In this document: one piece after another, positions 10,994 through 20,382 of the stretch | Position numbering within the stretch: position 1 is the stretch's first letter | Layout of the letters: every line of letters begins with the position of its first letter | Assembly: GCA_002748575.1 (NCBI GenBank) | Contig: PDSR01000027.1 | Location: 1 to 32,202 of the forward strand | Length of the DNA stretch: 32,202 nt | DNA from: Gammaproteobacteria bacterium | Lineage (GTDB): Bacteria > Pseudomonadota > Gammaproteobacteria > Pseudomonadales > Ketobacteraceae | Direction of reading: 5' to 3' | The notes under the pieces: generated by a model | The model's input: the letters and a program-made list of their open reading frames with translations, nothing else | The model's database searches: none | What the model was told of the DNA's origin: nothing | Program-made: the position numbers and the translations under genes

Positions 10994-12280
10994 ATGAAGG
11001 TACTGATTATTGGTAGCGGCGGCCGCGAACACGCCCTGGGCTGGAAAGTAGCGCAATCGCCGCGCATTGAAACCGTGTTTGTGGCTCCCGGCAATGCGGG
11101 CACCGCACTTGAACCCAAACTGGAAAATGTCGCCATTGATGTGCTGGCGGTCGATGAGCTGGTGGCCTTTGCCAAAGACAACAACGTTGAACTCACCATT
11201 GTCGGCCCGGAAGCGCCACTGGTGATTGGTGTTGTCGATGCCTTCACGGCAGCAGGCTTAAAGTGCTTTGGGCCCACCCAGGGAGCCGCCCAACTGGAAG
11301 GCTCCAAGGCTTTCACCAAGGACTTCCTGGCACGCCACCAGATTCCCACCGCAGCTTACGGCAACTTCACCGATCAGGCAGCCGCCATAGAGTACGTCAA
11401 GCAGCAAGGCGCTCCCATAGTGGTAAAAGCCGATGGCCTGGCCGCCGGTAAAGGCGTGATTCTTGCGCAAACCGAAGAGCAAGCCATTGCCGCTATCGAA
11501 GATATGCTGGCGGGCAATAAATTTGGCGATGCCGGACACCGGGTAGTGGTTGAAGAATTCCTGACAGGCGAAGAAGCCAGCTTTATCTGCATGGTCGATG
11601 GTAAAAATGTATTACCCATGGCCACCTCACAGGATCACAAAGCCCGCGATAACGGCGATCAGGGGCCAAACACCGGTGGCATGGGTGCCTACTCACCGGC
11701 ACCGGTGGTCACACCTGAAATTGAAGCCCGCATTATGGAAGAAGTGATTCTGCCCACTGTGGAAGGCATGGCTGCTGAGGGCAACCCCTACACCGGCTTT
11801 TTGTACGCCGGCATTATGGTCGCACCCGATGGCACCCCTAAAGTGCTGGAATACAACTGCCGCTTTGGCGACCCGGAAACACAACCGATTATGCTGCGCC
11901 TGCAATCGGATCTGGCAGAGCTTTGCCTGCGGGCGCTGGACAAGCAGCTTGATAACACCACTGTCAACTGGGATGAACGCGCAGCCCTGGGTGTAGTGCT
12001 GGCGGCTGGCGGCTACCCTGAAAGTTACAACAAAGGCGATGTCATTATGGGCCTGCCGGAAAACGAGCAGCAGGGCCAAAAAGTCTTTCATGCGGGCACC
12101 AAAAATATTGATGGCAAAATCACTACCCACGGTGGCCGGGTATTATGTGCCACAGCTTTGGGTAACACCGTATCAGAAGCACAGGCGAAAGCTTACGACC
12201 TGGTCAAACAAATTAACTGGAAAGATGTGTACTACCGCGACGACATTGGTTATCGAGCAGTAGCACGGGAACAAAACTGA
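10994..12280 (+). CDS. purD: Phosphoribosylamine-glycine ligase
   Basis: 428 aa with MKVLIIGSGGREHALGWK, KADGLAAGKGVILA, TGGMGAYSPAPV and EYNCRFGDPETQPIM. Confidence 0.97.
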   Translation: MKVLIIGSGGREHALGWKVAQSPRIETVFVAPGNAGTALEPKLENVAIDVLAVDELVAFAKDNNVELTIVGPEAPLVIGVVDAFTAAGLKCFGPTQGAAQLEGSKAFTKDFLARHQIPTAAYGNFTDQAAAIEYVKQQGAPIVVKADGLAAGKGVILAQTEEQAIAAIEDMLAGNKFGDAGHRVVVEEFLTGEEASFICMVDGKNVLPMATSQDHKARDNGDQGPNTGGMGAYSPAPVVTPEIEARIMEEVILPTVEGMAAEGNPYTGFLYAGIMVAPDGTPKVLEYNCRFGDPETQPIMLRLQSDLAELCLRALDKQLDNTTVNWDERAALGVVLAAGGYPESYNKGDVIMGLPENEQQGQKVFHAGTKNIDGKITTHGGRVLCATALGNTVSEAQAKAYDLVKQINWKDVYYRDDIGYRAVAREQN

Positions 12281-12307
12281 TTTTTTTCAGCCGGGTTATT
12301 CATCAGG

Positions 12308-12334
12308 GGTGAAGACACCGCCAGGGTCTTCACC
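12308..12334 (+). terminator. Hairpin downstream of purD (candidate terminator)
   Basis: Perfect 9-bp stem GGTGAAGAC-accgccagg-GTCTTCACC 28 nt after the purD stop. No clear T-run follows. Confidence 0.35.
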
Positions 12335-12504
12335 TGCACCCCGGCGCTGCTTTCCCCTGTTTGTCATCACAACACTTCCCGCGAACAAACCTGCTAATGA
12401 CGATTTCTCATATTGTGAACTGACGCAAAACAACTGCCTAAAAAGTTGATTTCACTCTCTAAAATGCTAAACCTAAAGAAATAGAAACAGATACATTCAG
12501 GCAT

Positions 12505-13533
12505 ATGAGCAGCGAATCAATTCAAGTCAGCAAAGACAGCGTTAAGAGTCTGATTCCTTTTAATTCACTATCAGACAACCATATAGACGATACGCTGAAG
12601 CACGCTCGTACAATCCGCGTGGCAAGCGGTAAAATGGTTTTTAAACGCGGCGATGTGACCACTGAGCGCTACTATTTATTGGAGGGTTCGGTAGATCTGT
12701 GTGATGCTGATTTCAATATCACCCCCCTGTCAGCAGACGATCCCGAAAGCGCCCACGCGCTGGACCCACACAACCCCCACAAGGTATCAGCAGTCACCAC
12801 CTCCGATACCGTATTGCTGGCGGTAGACCAGAAGCACCTTGATCTGGTGCTCACTTGGGATCAGGCGGGTAACTACCTGGTCACTGACTTATCCAGCAAA
12901 GAAGAAATGGCAGAGCGCGACTGGATGAGCTGCCTGTTGGAATCCAGTTTAATCAGTCAGGTTCCTCCCGCCAACATTCAGAAACTATTTGTCACCTTTG
13001 CCCCCATGAAAGCTGAAAAAGGCGAGTTAATCATTGAGCAAGGTGAAATAGGTGATTTGTTCTACGTAATAGAGCAGGGTATTGCTGAAGTGACGCGACG
13101 CACAAAAACTGGAGAGGAAGTGCTCGCACGATTAGGGCCCGGCGACTTTTTTGGTGAAGAAGCCCTGATCAGTGACTCTACAAGGAATGCGTCGGTGAGA
13201 ATGACACTCGACGGTAATCTTATGTGCCTGGAAAAAGAGCAGTTTACTAAACTGCTGCATGAACCGGTTTTACAATTTATTACCCCGGATGAGCTGCAAC
13301 AACACCAGGCCAATGAAAATATTGTGTTACTGGATGTACGACTGCAGACTGAGTTTGATCATGAGCACAGCAATCACGCCATCAATATACCCCTTGGTGA
13401 TCTGCGCAAAGAGCTTGATAAACTTGACAAATCTTCGACTTACGCAATTATTGGCGAAAGCGGCGCCAGAGCTGAATTAGGTGCTTATCTGCTGAAAGAG
13501 GCAGGCTTTGACGCAGTTATCGTTAAAAGTTAA
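12505..13533 (+). CDS. Tandem cyclic-nucleotide-binding-domain protein with C-terminal (degenerate) rhodanese domain
   Basis: 342 aa. The first cNMP-like domain (SGKMVFKRGDVTTERYYLLEGSVDL) lacks a recognisable phosphate-binding cassette. The second has a good cassette (GDFFGEEALISDSTRNASVR). C-terminal rhodanese fold (ITPDELQQ...VLLDVRLQTEFDHEHSNHAINIPLGDLR...AYLLKEAGFDAVIV). Confidence 0.85.
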   Translation: MSSESIQVSKDSVKSLIPFNSLSDNHIDDTLKHARTIRVASGKMVFKRGDVTTERYYLLEGSVDLCDADFNITPLSADDPESAHALDPHNPHKVSAVTTSDTVLLAVDQKHLDLVLTWDQAGNYLVTDLSSKEEMAERDWMSCLLESSLISQVPPANIQKLFVTFAPMKAEKGELIIEQGEIGDLFYVIEQGIAEVTRRTKTGEEVLARLGPGDFFGEEALISDSTRNASVRMTLDGNLMCLEKEQFTKLLHEPVLQFITPDELQQHQANENIVLLDVRLQTEFDHEHSNHAINIPLGDLRKELDKLDKSSTYAIIGESGARAELGAYLLKEAGFDAVIVKS

Positions 13534-13646
13534 TGCAGCTTAGAAGGGGCTGGTGACATTGCCATGATAGGTAGCGCAAAGCCCAATTAGCAACATGCCA
13601 GCATAAGTATAGGTGTTCAGCAGACCATCATGTATACTCTGGAGCT

Positions 13647-16508
13647 ATGCGAAAAGGAAATTTCACAGGGAGCGAAGTTGCAGCAGCGATTGTGCAACGT
13701 CATACGTTATCCAGAAAAACACTGAAAAAGCTAAACAACGCTGTAGCGGCTGCATTTTGTTTAGTGTTTTTGCTTGTCTGTTCACTGGCTGGCAATGTTT
13801 ATGCTGGTAGCATCGTGATTGACCAGGAACGCTTTCACATTAACGCTACCGATAAGATCGAGTATATCGAAGATACCACCGGGCAGCTAAAAGCAAACGA
13901 TCTTATTCATCCCAGTGTTGCCAGGCAATTTGCCCGTATTCGCAGCACCATTCTACCCTTCGGCTTCACCAATAATACTATCTGGATGCGAATCAATATT
14001 GAAAACCATCTGCCCAAGATGGCCAGCGCCATCATGTATATTGATCGCCCGGATATTGACAATATCAGCCTTTATGTGGTCGAAAACAATCAGGTAAAGC
14101 CCTACGCATTAACCCCGGAAACAGGCCGCAGCCCCGCCTTTCTTATAGATTTAAAGGCCAATGAAAGCACAGTCATTTTCGCAAAACTGACCTCTTACCA
14201 TTTCATTAATGCAGCTATAAAACTATCTGATCCTATTTCCTACAGCGTTTATTCCGGCATTCTGCAAATGTTGATCGGCTGGGGTGCTGGCATTATTTTT
14301 TGCCTGCTGGTTTATGGCCTGTACCAAAGCTTGCGCACCCGGGCCCGTATCTATTACTTTTTCACCCTGTATTTATCCTCTAGCCTGTTATACACCCTGA
14401 CCCACTCCGGGTACATTGGCTTTCAATGGCTAGCGGCACCCGGCATCTACCCCAAGCTGGAGGCGGCAGGTCTGCTGCTCACAGTTGCCGCTATCACGCA
14501 TCTTGAATGGCATTTTTTAAGGGCAGCCAAGCCCATCACCTATGTCAATTACAGCCTTAGAGGGATGAGCCTGGCTGCCCTCTTGGTGCTGACAGCCATT
14601 CCCTTTATCGACAACAATACCAGCATTCAAATCGGATTCATTGTGGGTATCATTGCAGCACCCATGCTGCTGTTCGCGGCATTTGTTCACTGGGCAAATG
14701 GCTTCAAACCCGCACTGTATCACCTGACATCAAGATCATTTTTCCTGATACTGGCAGGCATTGCTGCCCAGACCCTTTATGGCAATCTACCCATTAATAT
14801 CACACTGAGCTGGCTGTTATTGTTTGGCTTCGTGGCCGATGCCGTGTTAGTCAACATGGCTCTCACCGAAAGGCAACGCCTGATTGACAAAGAACAGGAA
14901 GAACAACGCTGCAACGCTGCGGTAAAAATTGCAACCATTCGCACCAAAAGTGAATTTTTATCCCAGCTCAGCCACGAAATACGCACCCCCATGAACGGCA
15001 TTTTAGGCATGGCGGAACTGCTCAATGGCACCTCGTTATCTCACATCCAGCAGGACTATCTAAAAACCATTTCAACCTCGGGTAATCACCTGCTGAAGAT
15101 TCTCGATGATGTGCTGGATTTTTCCAGGATTGAAGCTGGTAAGCTTTCTATTGATATCGCACCTTTCGATATTTCATTACTGCTGAGCGAATCCATAGAG
15201 CTGTTAAACAGTCGCATCGAAGAAAAACAGCTAGAGTTAATCACCCATATAGACAGCAATGTACCGCAGCAGCTTAAGGGCGACCCCATTCGTATTCGCC
15301 AGATACTGATCAACCTGATTTCAAACGCCGTTAACTACACCGATCACGGTGACATCGCCATTAACATTCAAAAGGCCCCGTCCAGCTCCCGGCTGGAACT
15401 GCAATTTGAAGTCTCGGGTAGCGGCATTAACGTCCCCCAGGAAATACTTAAAACACTCTTTCAACATTCACAGCTTATCAACCCGGCCGATAACAAAGCG
15501 CTTGGCCTTGCCATTGCAGAACGTCTTGTGAATATGATGAACGGCAAGATAGGTGTAGAAAGCCAACAAGGCAAAGGCTGCCGCTTCTGGTTTACATTGC
15601 CGTTAGAGGCGACAGAAGAAGAACGCACCCCCGTTTTTTCTGAAAATTTTCAGGATCTACGCCTGTTAGTGGTCGACGACAACGCATCCTGCCGCCTGGT
15701 TATCCAGCAACAGGCCAACAGCTGGGGCATGAATGTCAGCACTGCACTGAACGGTAAGCAAGCGCTGGCTTTACTTCGCACCCAGGCAAACCTGGAGGAA
15801 CCCTTTGATATTGTAATTGTTGACCATGAAATGCCCGGCATGAACGGCTTGGAACTGGCAGCCCGCATCAAGGAAGACCCGCTGATCAATAATAACCTGT
15901 TGGTGATAATGCTCACCGGACTGGGGGTTGCTCCCAGCTCCACTGCCGCCAGGAACGCCGGCATCCGCAGAGTGATTACCAAGCCGGTTACCGGCAGAGT
16001 ATTGAAAGCCACGCTGGCAGAAGAGCTGGATCACCTGCAAAAAATTGAACAGGCCCACCCAAAAACCGGGGCCGATGAGCCTCCCCTATCGAACAAAATC
16101 AACATTCTGGTTGCAGAGGATCACCACCTTAGCCAGAAAGTCATTAAAGGCATGCTGGCTCGGCTAGGGCTTGACTGCGATACGGTGAGTAACGGAAAAG
16201 AAGCGATCGAAGCAACCCTTAACAACGATTACAGCCTGATTCTGATGGATTGTGAAATGCCGGATGTCAACGGCTATGAAGCAACCCGGAAAATTCGCAG
16301 CCTGGAAAAAGCCCACCACAAAAGCGAAACACCGATTATTGCCTTAACCGCACACATTATGGATGAACACAAAGAGCGCAGTCTGCAATGCGGTATGAAC
16401 GCCCACCTGTCGAAACCTATTGAGCTTTCAGAACTGCGCGACATTATTATCCGCTGGACTGAGCAACCTGCAGATAAAAAACCGCCAAACTCTCACCAGC
16501 AGGCCTGA
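13647..16508 (+). CDS. retS: RetS-like hybrid sensor histidine kinase (7TMR-DISM sensor, HisKA, HATPase, two receiver domains)
   Basis: 953 aa: N-terminal signal/TM, extracellular 7TMR-DISM-type domain, seven-TM block, H-box FLSQLSHEIRTPMNGILGMAELL, degenerate HATPase, REC1 (VVDDNAS...VDHEMPGMNG...TKP), REC2 (VAEDHHLS...MDCEMPDVNG...SKP). The gene order fis-purH-purD-(cNMP)-kinase parallels the P. aeruginosa retS neighbourhood. The retS symbol is by architecture and synteny, not by alignment. Confidence 0.75.
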   Translation: MRKGNFTGSEVAAAIVQRHTLSRKTLKKLNNAVAAAFCLVFLLVCSLAGNVYAGSIVIDQERFHINATDKIEYIEDTTGQLKANDLIHPSVARQFARIRSTILPFGFTNNTIWMRINIENHLPKMASAIMYIDRPDIDNISLYVVENNQVKPYALTPETGRSPAFLIDLKANESTVIFAKLTSYHFINAAIKLSDPISYSVYSGILQMLIGWGAGIIFCLLVYGLYQSLRTRARIYYFFTLYLSSSLLYTLTHSGYIGFQWLAAPGIYPKLEAAGLLLTVAAITHLEWHFLRAAKPITYVNYSLRGMSLAALLVLTAIPFIDNNTSIQIGFIVGIIAAPMLLFAAFVHWANGFKPALYHLTSRSFFLILAGIAAQTLYGNLPINITLSWLLLFGFVADAVLVNMALTERQRLIDKEQEEQRCNAAVKIATIRTKSEFLSQLSHEIRTPMNGILGMAELLNGTSLSHIQQDYLKTISTSGNHLLKILDDVLDFSRIEAGKLSIDIAPFDISLLLSESIELLNSRIEEKQLELITHIDSNVPQQLKGDPIRIRQILINLISNAVNYTDHGDIAINIQKAPSSSRLELQFEVSGSGINVPQEILKTLFQHSQLINPADNKALGLAIAERLVNMMNGKIGVESQQGKGCRFWFTLPLEATEEERTPVFSENFQDLRLLVVDDNASCRLVIQQQANSWGMNVSTALNGKQALALLRTQANLEEPFDIVIVDHEMPGMNGLELAARIKEDPLINNNLLVIMLTGLGVAPSSTAARNAGIRRVITKPVTGRVLKATLAEELDHLQKIEQAHPKTGADEPPLSNKINILVAEDHHLSQKVIKGMLARLGLDCDTVSNGKEAIEATLNNDYSLILMDCEMPDVNGYEATRKIRSLEKAHHKSETPIIALTAHIMDEHKERSLQCGMNAHLSKPIELSELRDIIIRWTEQPADKKPPNSHQQA

Positions 16509-16530
16509 GCATTATCACGCCCCACGAGTT

Positions 16531-18012
16531 CTAATTGGCACTTACTGTACGGCCATCAGCCCAGGTACGCAGCTCAGTTATTTTTTCTGCCATGACCACC
16601 GACAAGGGGCTGGTGTTAGCAATTTCTTCCAATACATGCTGCGTATCCAGCTCACACCTTTGCGCATGACAAGCATACAAGCCTGCCACAATGGACTGTT
16701 CAATTTCAGCACCGGAAAAACCATCGGATGCCAACGCTAAGCGCTCCAGATCAAATGTATTCGGATCGATAAAACGTTTCGCAAGATGAATCTCGAAGAT
16801 TGTTTGACGCACTTCAAAGTCGGGCAGATCAACAAAAAAGATTTCATCCAGCCGCCCCTTGCGTATCAGTTCAGGAGGCATCCGGGTCATATCATTGGCA
16901 GTGGCTACAATAAAAACCGACTCTTTTTTCTCTGCCATCCAGGTTAATAGTGTACCAAGAATACGTTTCGAGACACCGCCGTCGTTATCATCACCCGCCA
17001 ACCCTTTTTCAATTTCATCCATCCATAATACACAGGGCGACATCAAATCGGCCAACTTCAAGGCTTCGCGCAAATTCTTTTCAGACTCACCAATAAATTT
17101 ATTTAACAGCGCAGCAAAATCGAGCCGCAGCAGGGGCACATTCCAACAACCAGCGACAGCTTTTGCTGCCAGGCTTTTACCACCACCCTGAATACCCAAC
17201 AACATCAGTCCTTTAGGGCGATCCAGGCTGCTGTCCTGATCGGCAACAAAGCTTGCTTTACGCTGTTCCAGCCATGACTTCAAAGTTGCCAGGCCACCCA
17301 CCTCGGCAAAGTCTGCGGTGTCGTATTCAAAACTCAAGATGCCATCCATATCCATCAACTGAAATTTTGCTTTATTCAGATTGGGAATATCATTCTCTGT
17401 TATCGCTCCGTCATCGACAATCGCACCCCGAGCCAGGCGCCGTGCATCAGCGAAGGTCAAGCCCCGCAAATTTCTCACCAGTGCATTCAGAGTTTTACTA
17501 TCGGTTTTAACTCGTACGCCTTTATTCTGATTCGACCAATGGGTGGCTTCTTCCCGCACCAGGCTCATCAGCTGCTGATCGTTAGGCATGGTTAATTCCA
17601 TCTGCCCGCTATAACGTTTTACCTCCGGCGGAATATCAATCGCATGGCTTAACAGCACCACCGTGTGAGCAACACGATCGTAATGCATGGCAATTTCTTT
17701 TAACAAACGGACATTTTTAGGGTTATCCTGCAAAAAAGGATGAGCATCGCACAGCACATAAATACCGGGCCTTTGAGTAGATTTAATTTGCCCCAGGGCA
17801 TCATGCAGCTCTGTGGTTAACCGCTGGGAGACTCCGTGCTCAAGATCAACCCGTTTTAAACCCTCGGTAACCGACCAGGAAAACACTGGTTTGCTCATCT
17901 TGAAACCGGCACGACATATTAAATCGAGCGCTCTCGGTTCTTCGTAGGTTTCAATCACCAGTACAGGCAATCGGGATTTCAGCATTATTTCCAAATCATG
18001 CAGGTCAGGCAT
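16531..18012 (-). CDS. AAA family ATPase, Ycf46-like
   Basis: 493 aa. Walker A GIQGGGKSLAAK, Walker B CVLWMDEIEKGLAG, arginine-finger region PELIRKGRLDEIFFVDLPD, plus a Ycf46-like N-terminal region. Confidence 0.85.
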   Translation of the reverse strand: MPDLHDLEIMLKSRLPVLVIETYEEPRALDLICRAGFKMSKPVFSWSVTEGLKRVDLEHGVSQRLTTELHDALGQIKSTQRPGIYVLCDAHPFLQDNPKNVRLLKEIAMHYDRVAHTVVLLSHAIDIPPEVKRYSGQMELTMPNDQQLMSLVREEATHWSNQNKGVRVKTDSKTLNALVRNLRGLTFADARRLARGAIVDDGAITENDIPNLNKAKFQLMDMDGILSFEYDTADFAEVGGLATLKSWLEQRKASFVADQDSSLDRPKGLMLLGIQGGGKSLAAKAVAGCWNVPLLRLDFAALLNKFIGESEKNLREALKLADLMSPCVLWMDEIEKGLAGDDNDGGVSKRILGTLLTWMAEKKESVFIVATANDMTRMPPELIRKGRLDEIFFVDLPDFEVRQTIFEIHLAKRFIDPNTFDLERLALASDGFSGAEIEQSIVAGLYACHAQRCELDTQHVLEEIANTSPLSVVMAEKITELRTWADGRTVSAN

Positions 18013-18334
18013 ACCAGCGTTCCTTTTTCCATCAACAGCAACAGGATATAATCACCCGTTCATATACTAAAAGGTTAACAGCCATGAGTCGTTACACACA
18101 ATCGAAAAAAGCTCATGTCGGGGGGTATCTAAAGTTATGACCAAAGCCACCCTGCCGGGTTTAACAGTTCACCCTACCAATGGCTAATGATCATTCCCGG
18201 AACGGCGTTAGGCGAATAAAGCCACAAATTCCAAAAATAGTTATCTGATTACTTGATAATCAAGGGGTGAGGCGCTATAACCGTGAGTGTCTAATTGGGG
18301 CTCTTTCAAAAGAAAAAGGAACAACGTTCATACA

Positions 18335-19108
18335 ATGAGCATAATTGATGCAGCCACTGAGCTTGAGCAATGCTTCAAACTCAAAGGGAGTCGGGTAACG
18401 ATTACCATCCTTGAACTTTATCGTTACGATTATCAGGAATTTACCGAACAACTGGCCAACACTGTACAAACTGCCCCCGATTTTTTCCGCCAAATGCCGG
18501 TTATTCTTAGCCTGGAAAAATATCAGGGTGAAGGCTTTATTGATTTTATCGAAGTGAGCGAACTGTGCCGCGAATACGGGCTGGTTCCAGTAGCTGTCAG
18601 AGGCGGCACCGAAGAACAGGCAGTATCGGCAAATGTTGCCGGACTTGCGCAACTGCCCGCCAGCCATGAACGGGAAGCCACCCCGCCACCGGCCAAACAG
18701 GAACCGGTAGCGCAGGAAACACAAGCGGTTCATCACAACGCTAAGCCTGACGGCACTGACAGCAACAATAGTAACGGCAGCGAAAATCTTCTGATCACTA
18801 CACCGGTGCGCTCAGGCCAACAGGTATTTGCTCCGAAAGGTGATCTCATCATCGTTGCACCTGTCAGTGCTGGTGCTGAAGTCTTGGCCAGCGGCAATAT
18901 CCATGTGTATGGCCCGCTCAGAGGCAGAGCACTTGCCGGAGTTAACGGCGATAGCAGCGCCCGCATTTTTTGTCAGAGCCTGGAAGCGGAGCTGGTCTCC
19001 ATTGCTGGCAGTTATAAAGTAAACGAAGATCTGAGAAAACAAAACTGGAAAGATTCAATCCAGGCACGGCTCGAAAATGAGCAGCTGGTGATTGATAAAT
19101 TAAATTAA
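18335..19108 (+). CDS. minC: Septum site-determining protein MinC
   Basis: ORF 18287-19108; ATG at 18335 gives [21 protein letters not shown]-terminal beta-helix domain with [49 protein letters not shown]. Adjacent to minDE. Confidence 0.95.
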   Translation: MSIIDAATELEQCFKLKGSRVTITILELYRYDYQEFTEQLANTVQTAPDFFRQMPVILSLEKYQGEGFIDFIEVSELCREYGLVPVAVRGGTEEQAVSANVAGLAQLPASHEREATPPPAKQEPVAQETQAVHHNAKPDGTDSNNSNGSENLLITTPVRSGQQVFAPKGDLIIVAPVSAGAEVLASGNIHVYGPLRGRALAGVNGDSSARIFCQSLEAELVSIAGSYKVNEDLRKQNWKDSIQARLENEQLVIDKLN

Positions 19109-19204
19109 AGACCAATAACAACAGGCTCTATGGATTGCAGCCTTTTGTTGTTGCAGTAACAGCAGTTAATATCAAGCAGTAACTATTTATAAGAGGATAA
19201 AGCC

Positions 19205-20014
19205 TTGGCAGAGATCATCGTCGTCACCTCAGGTAAAGGTGGAGTAGGAAAAACAACGACCAGCGCAGCTATCGGCACTGGGCTCGCGCTGAAAGGCAAG
19301 AAAACCGTCATTATTGATTTCGACGTGGGCTTGCGTAACCTGGATTTAATCATGGGGTGTGAGCGACGCGTTGTTTACGATTTAATTAATGTTGTCAATG
19401 GTGAAGCAAACCTGAACCAGGCTCTGATTAAAGACAAACGCGTCGACAACCTCTTTATACTTCCCGCTTCACAAACCCGCGATAAAGATGCGTTAAGTAT
19501 AGAAGGCGTTAAAAAAGTCATTGATGAGCTGAAGCAGTCATATGAATATATTATCTGCGACTCACCGGCAGGCATTGAAAAAGGTGCAATGATGGCCATG
19601 TATTTTGCTGATCGCGCCATTATTGTGACCAACCCTGAAGTGTCATCAGTGCGTGACTCTGACCGGATTCTAGGTATTCTGCAAAGCAAGACCCTTCGCG
19701 TTGAGACAGGCCAGCCTCCCGTTAAAGAGCAACTGCTGTTAACACGCTACGACCCGGAACGCGTTGAACGCGGTGAAATGTTAAGCGTACAAGATGTTGA
19801 AGAAATTCTTGCCATCGAATTGCTGGGTGTTATTCCTGATTCAAAAGCGGTTTTAAAAGCATCCAACCAGGGCCTGCCTGTTATTCATGATGCAGACAGC
19901 GATGCCGGGAAAGCCTATGATGATGCCGTGTTACGCTTTTTAGGTGAGGACGTACCACACCGCTTCCTGGACACCAACAAAAAAGGCTTTCTGAAGAGAA
20001 TGTTTGGAGGTTGA
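19205..20014 (+). CDS. minD: Septum site-determining protein MinD
   Basis: 269 aa. Deviant Walker [60 protein letters not shown]-terminal amphipathic targeting segment [14 protein letters not shown] start. Confidence 0.97.
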   Translation: MAEIIVVTSGKGGVGKTTTSAAIGTGLALKGKKTVIIDFDVGLRNLDLIMGCERRVVYDLINVVNGEANLNQALIKDKRVDNLFILPASQTRDKDALSIEGVKKVIDELKQSYEYIICDSPAGIEKGAMMAMYFADRAIIVTNPEVSSVRDSDRILGILQSKTLRVETGQPPVKEQLLLTRYDPERVERGEMLSVQDVEEILAIELLGVIPDSKAVLKASNQGLPVIHDADSDAGKAYDDAVLRFLGEDVPHRFLDTNKKGFLKRMFGG

Positions 20015-20015
20015 T

Positions 20016-20291
20016 ATGAGCTTTCTAGATTATTTCCGCAGCAAAAATAAAAGCACCGCCAGCGTTGCCAAAGATCGCTTGCAAATTATCGTTGCTCATG
20101 AACGATCCAGCCGTAATCAGCCAGACTACCTGCCTGCGTTACAAAAGGATCTGGTGGCAGTCATCAGCAAGTATGTTCCGATTAATGAAGAACAGGTATC
20201 GGTTGCCCTCGATCAGAACGAAGATTGTGCCGTGCTTGAATTGAATATCACCTTACCCGAAGAAACCACTCAACAGGCTGCGGTCGGCTGA
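20016..20291 (+). CDS. minE: Cell division topological specificity factor MinE
   Basis: ORF 20004-20291; ATG at 20016 gives [31 protein letters not shown]. One base after the minD stop. Confidence 0.97.
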   Translation: MSFLDYFRSKNKSTASVAKDRLQIIVAHERSSRNQPDYLPALQKDLVAVISKYVPINEEQVSVALDQNEDCAVLELNITLPEETTQQAAVG

Positions 20292-20330
20292 TTTCAACAC
20301 AAATAGAAAGTCAACGCCTGCCAAACTGCA

Positions 20331-20362
20331 CCCCCAGCCGGGAAACCCGGCTGGGGGTTTTT
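20331..20362 (+). terminator. Rho-independent terminator of min operon
   Basis: CCCCCAGCCGGG-aaa-CCCGGCTGGGGG followed by TTTTT. Confidence 0.92.
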
Positions 20363-20382
20363 GCCATAATTAAACCAGTCAG

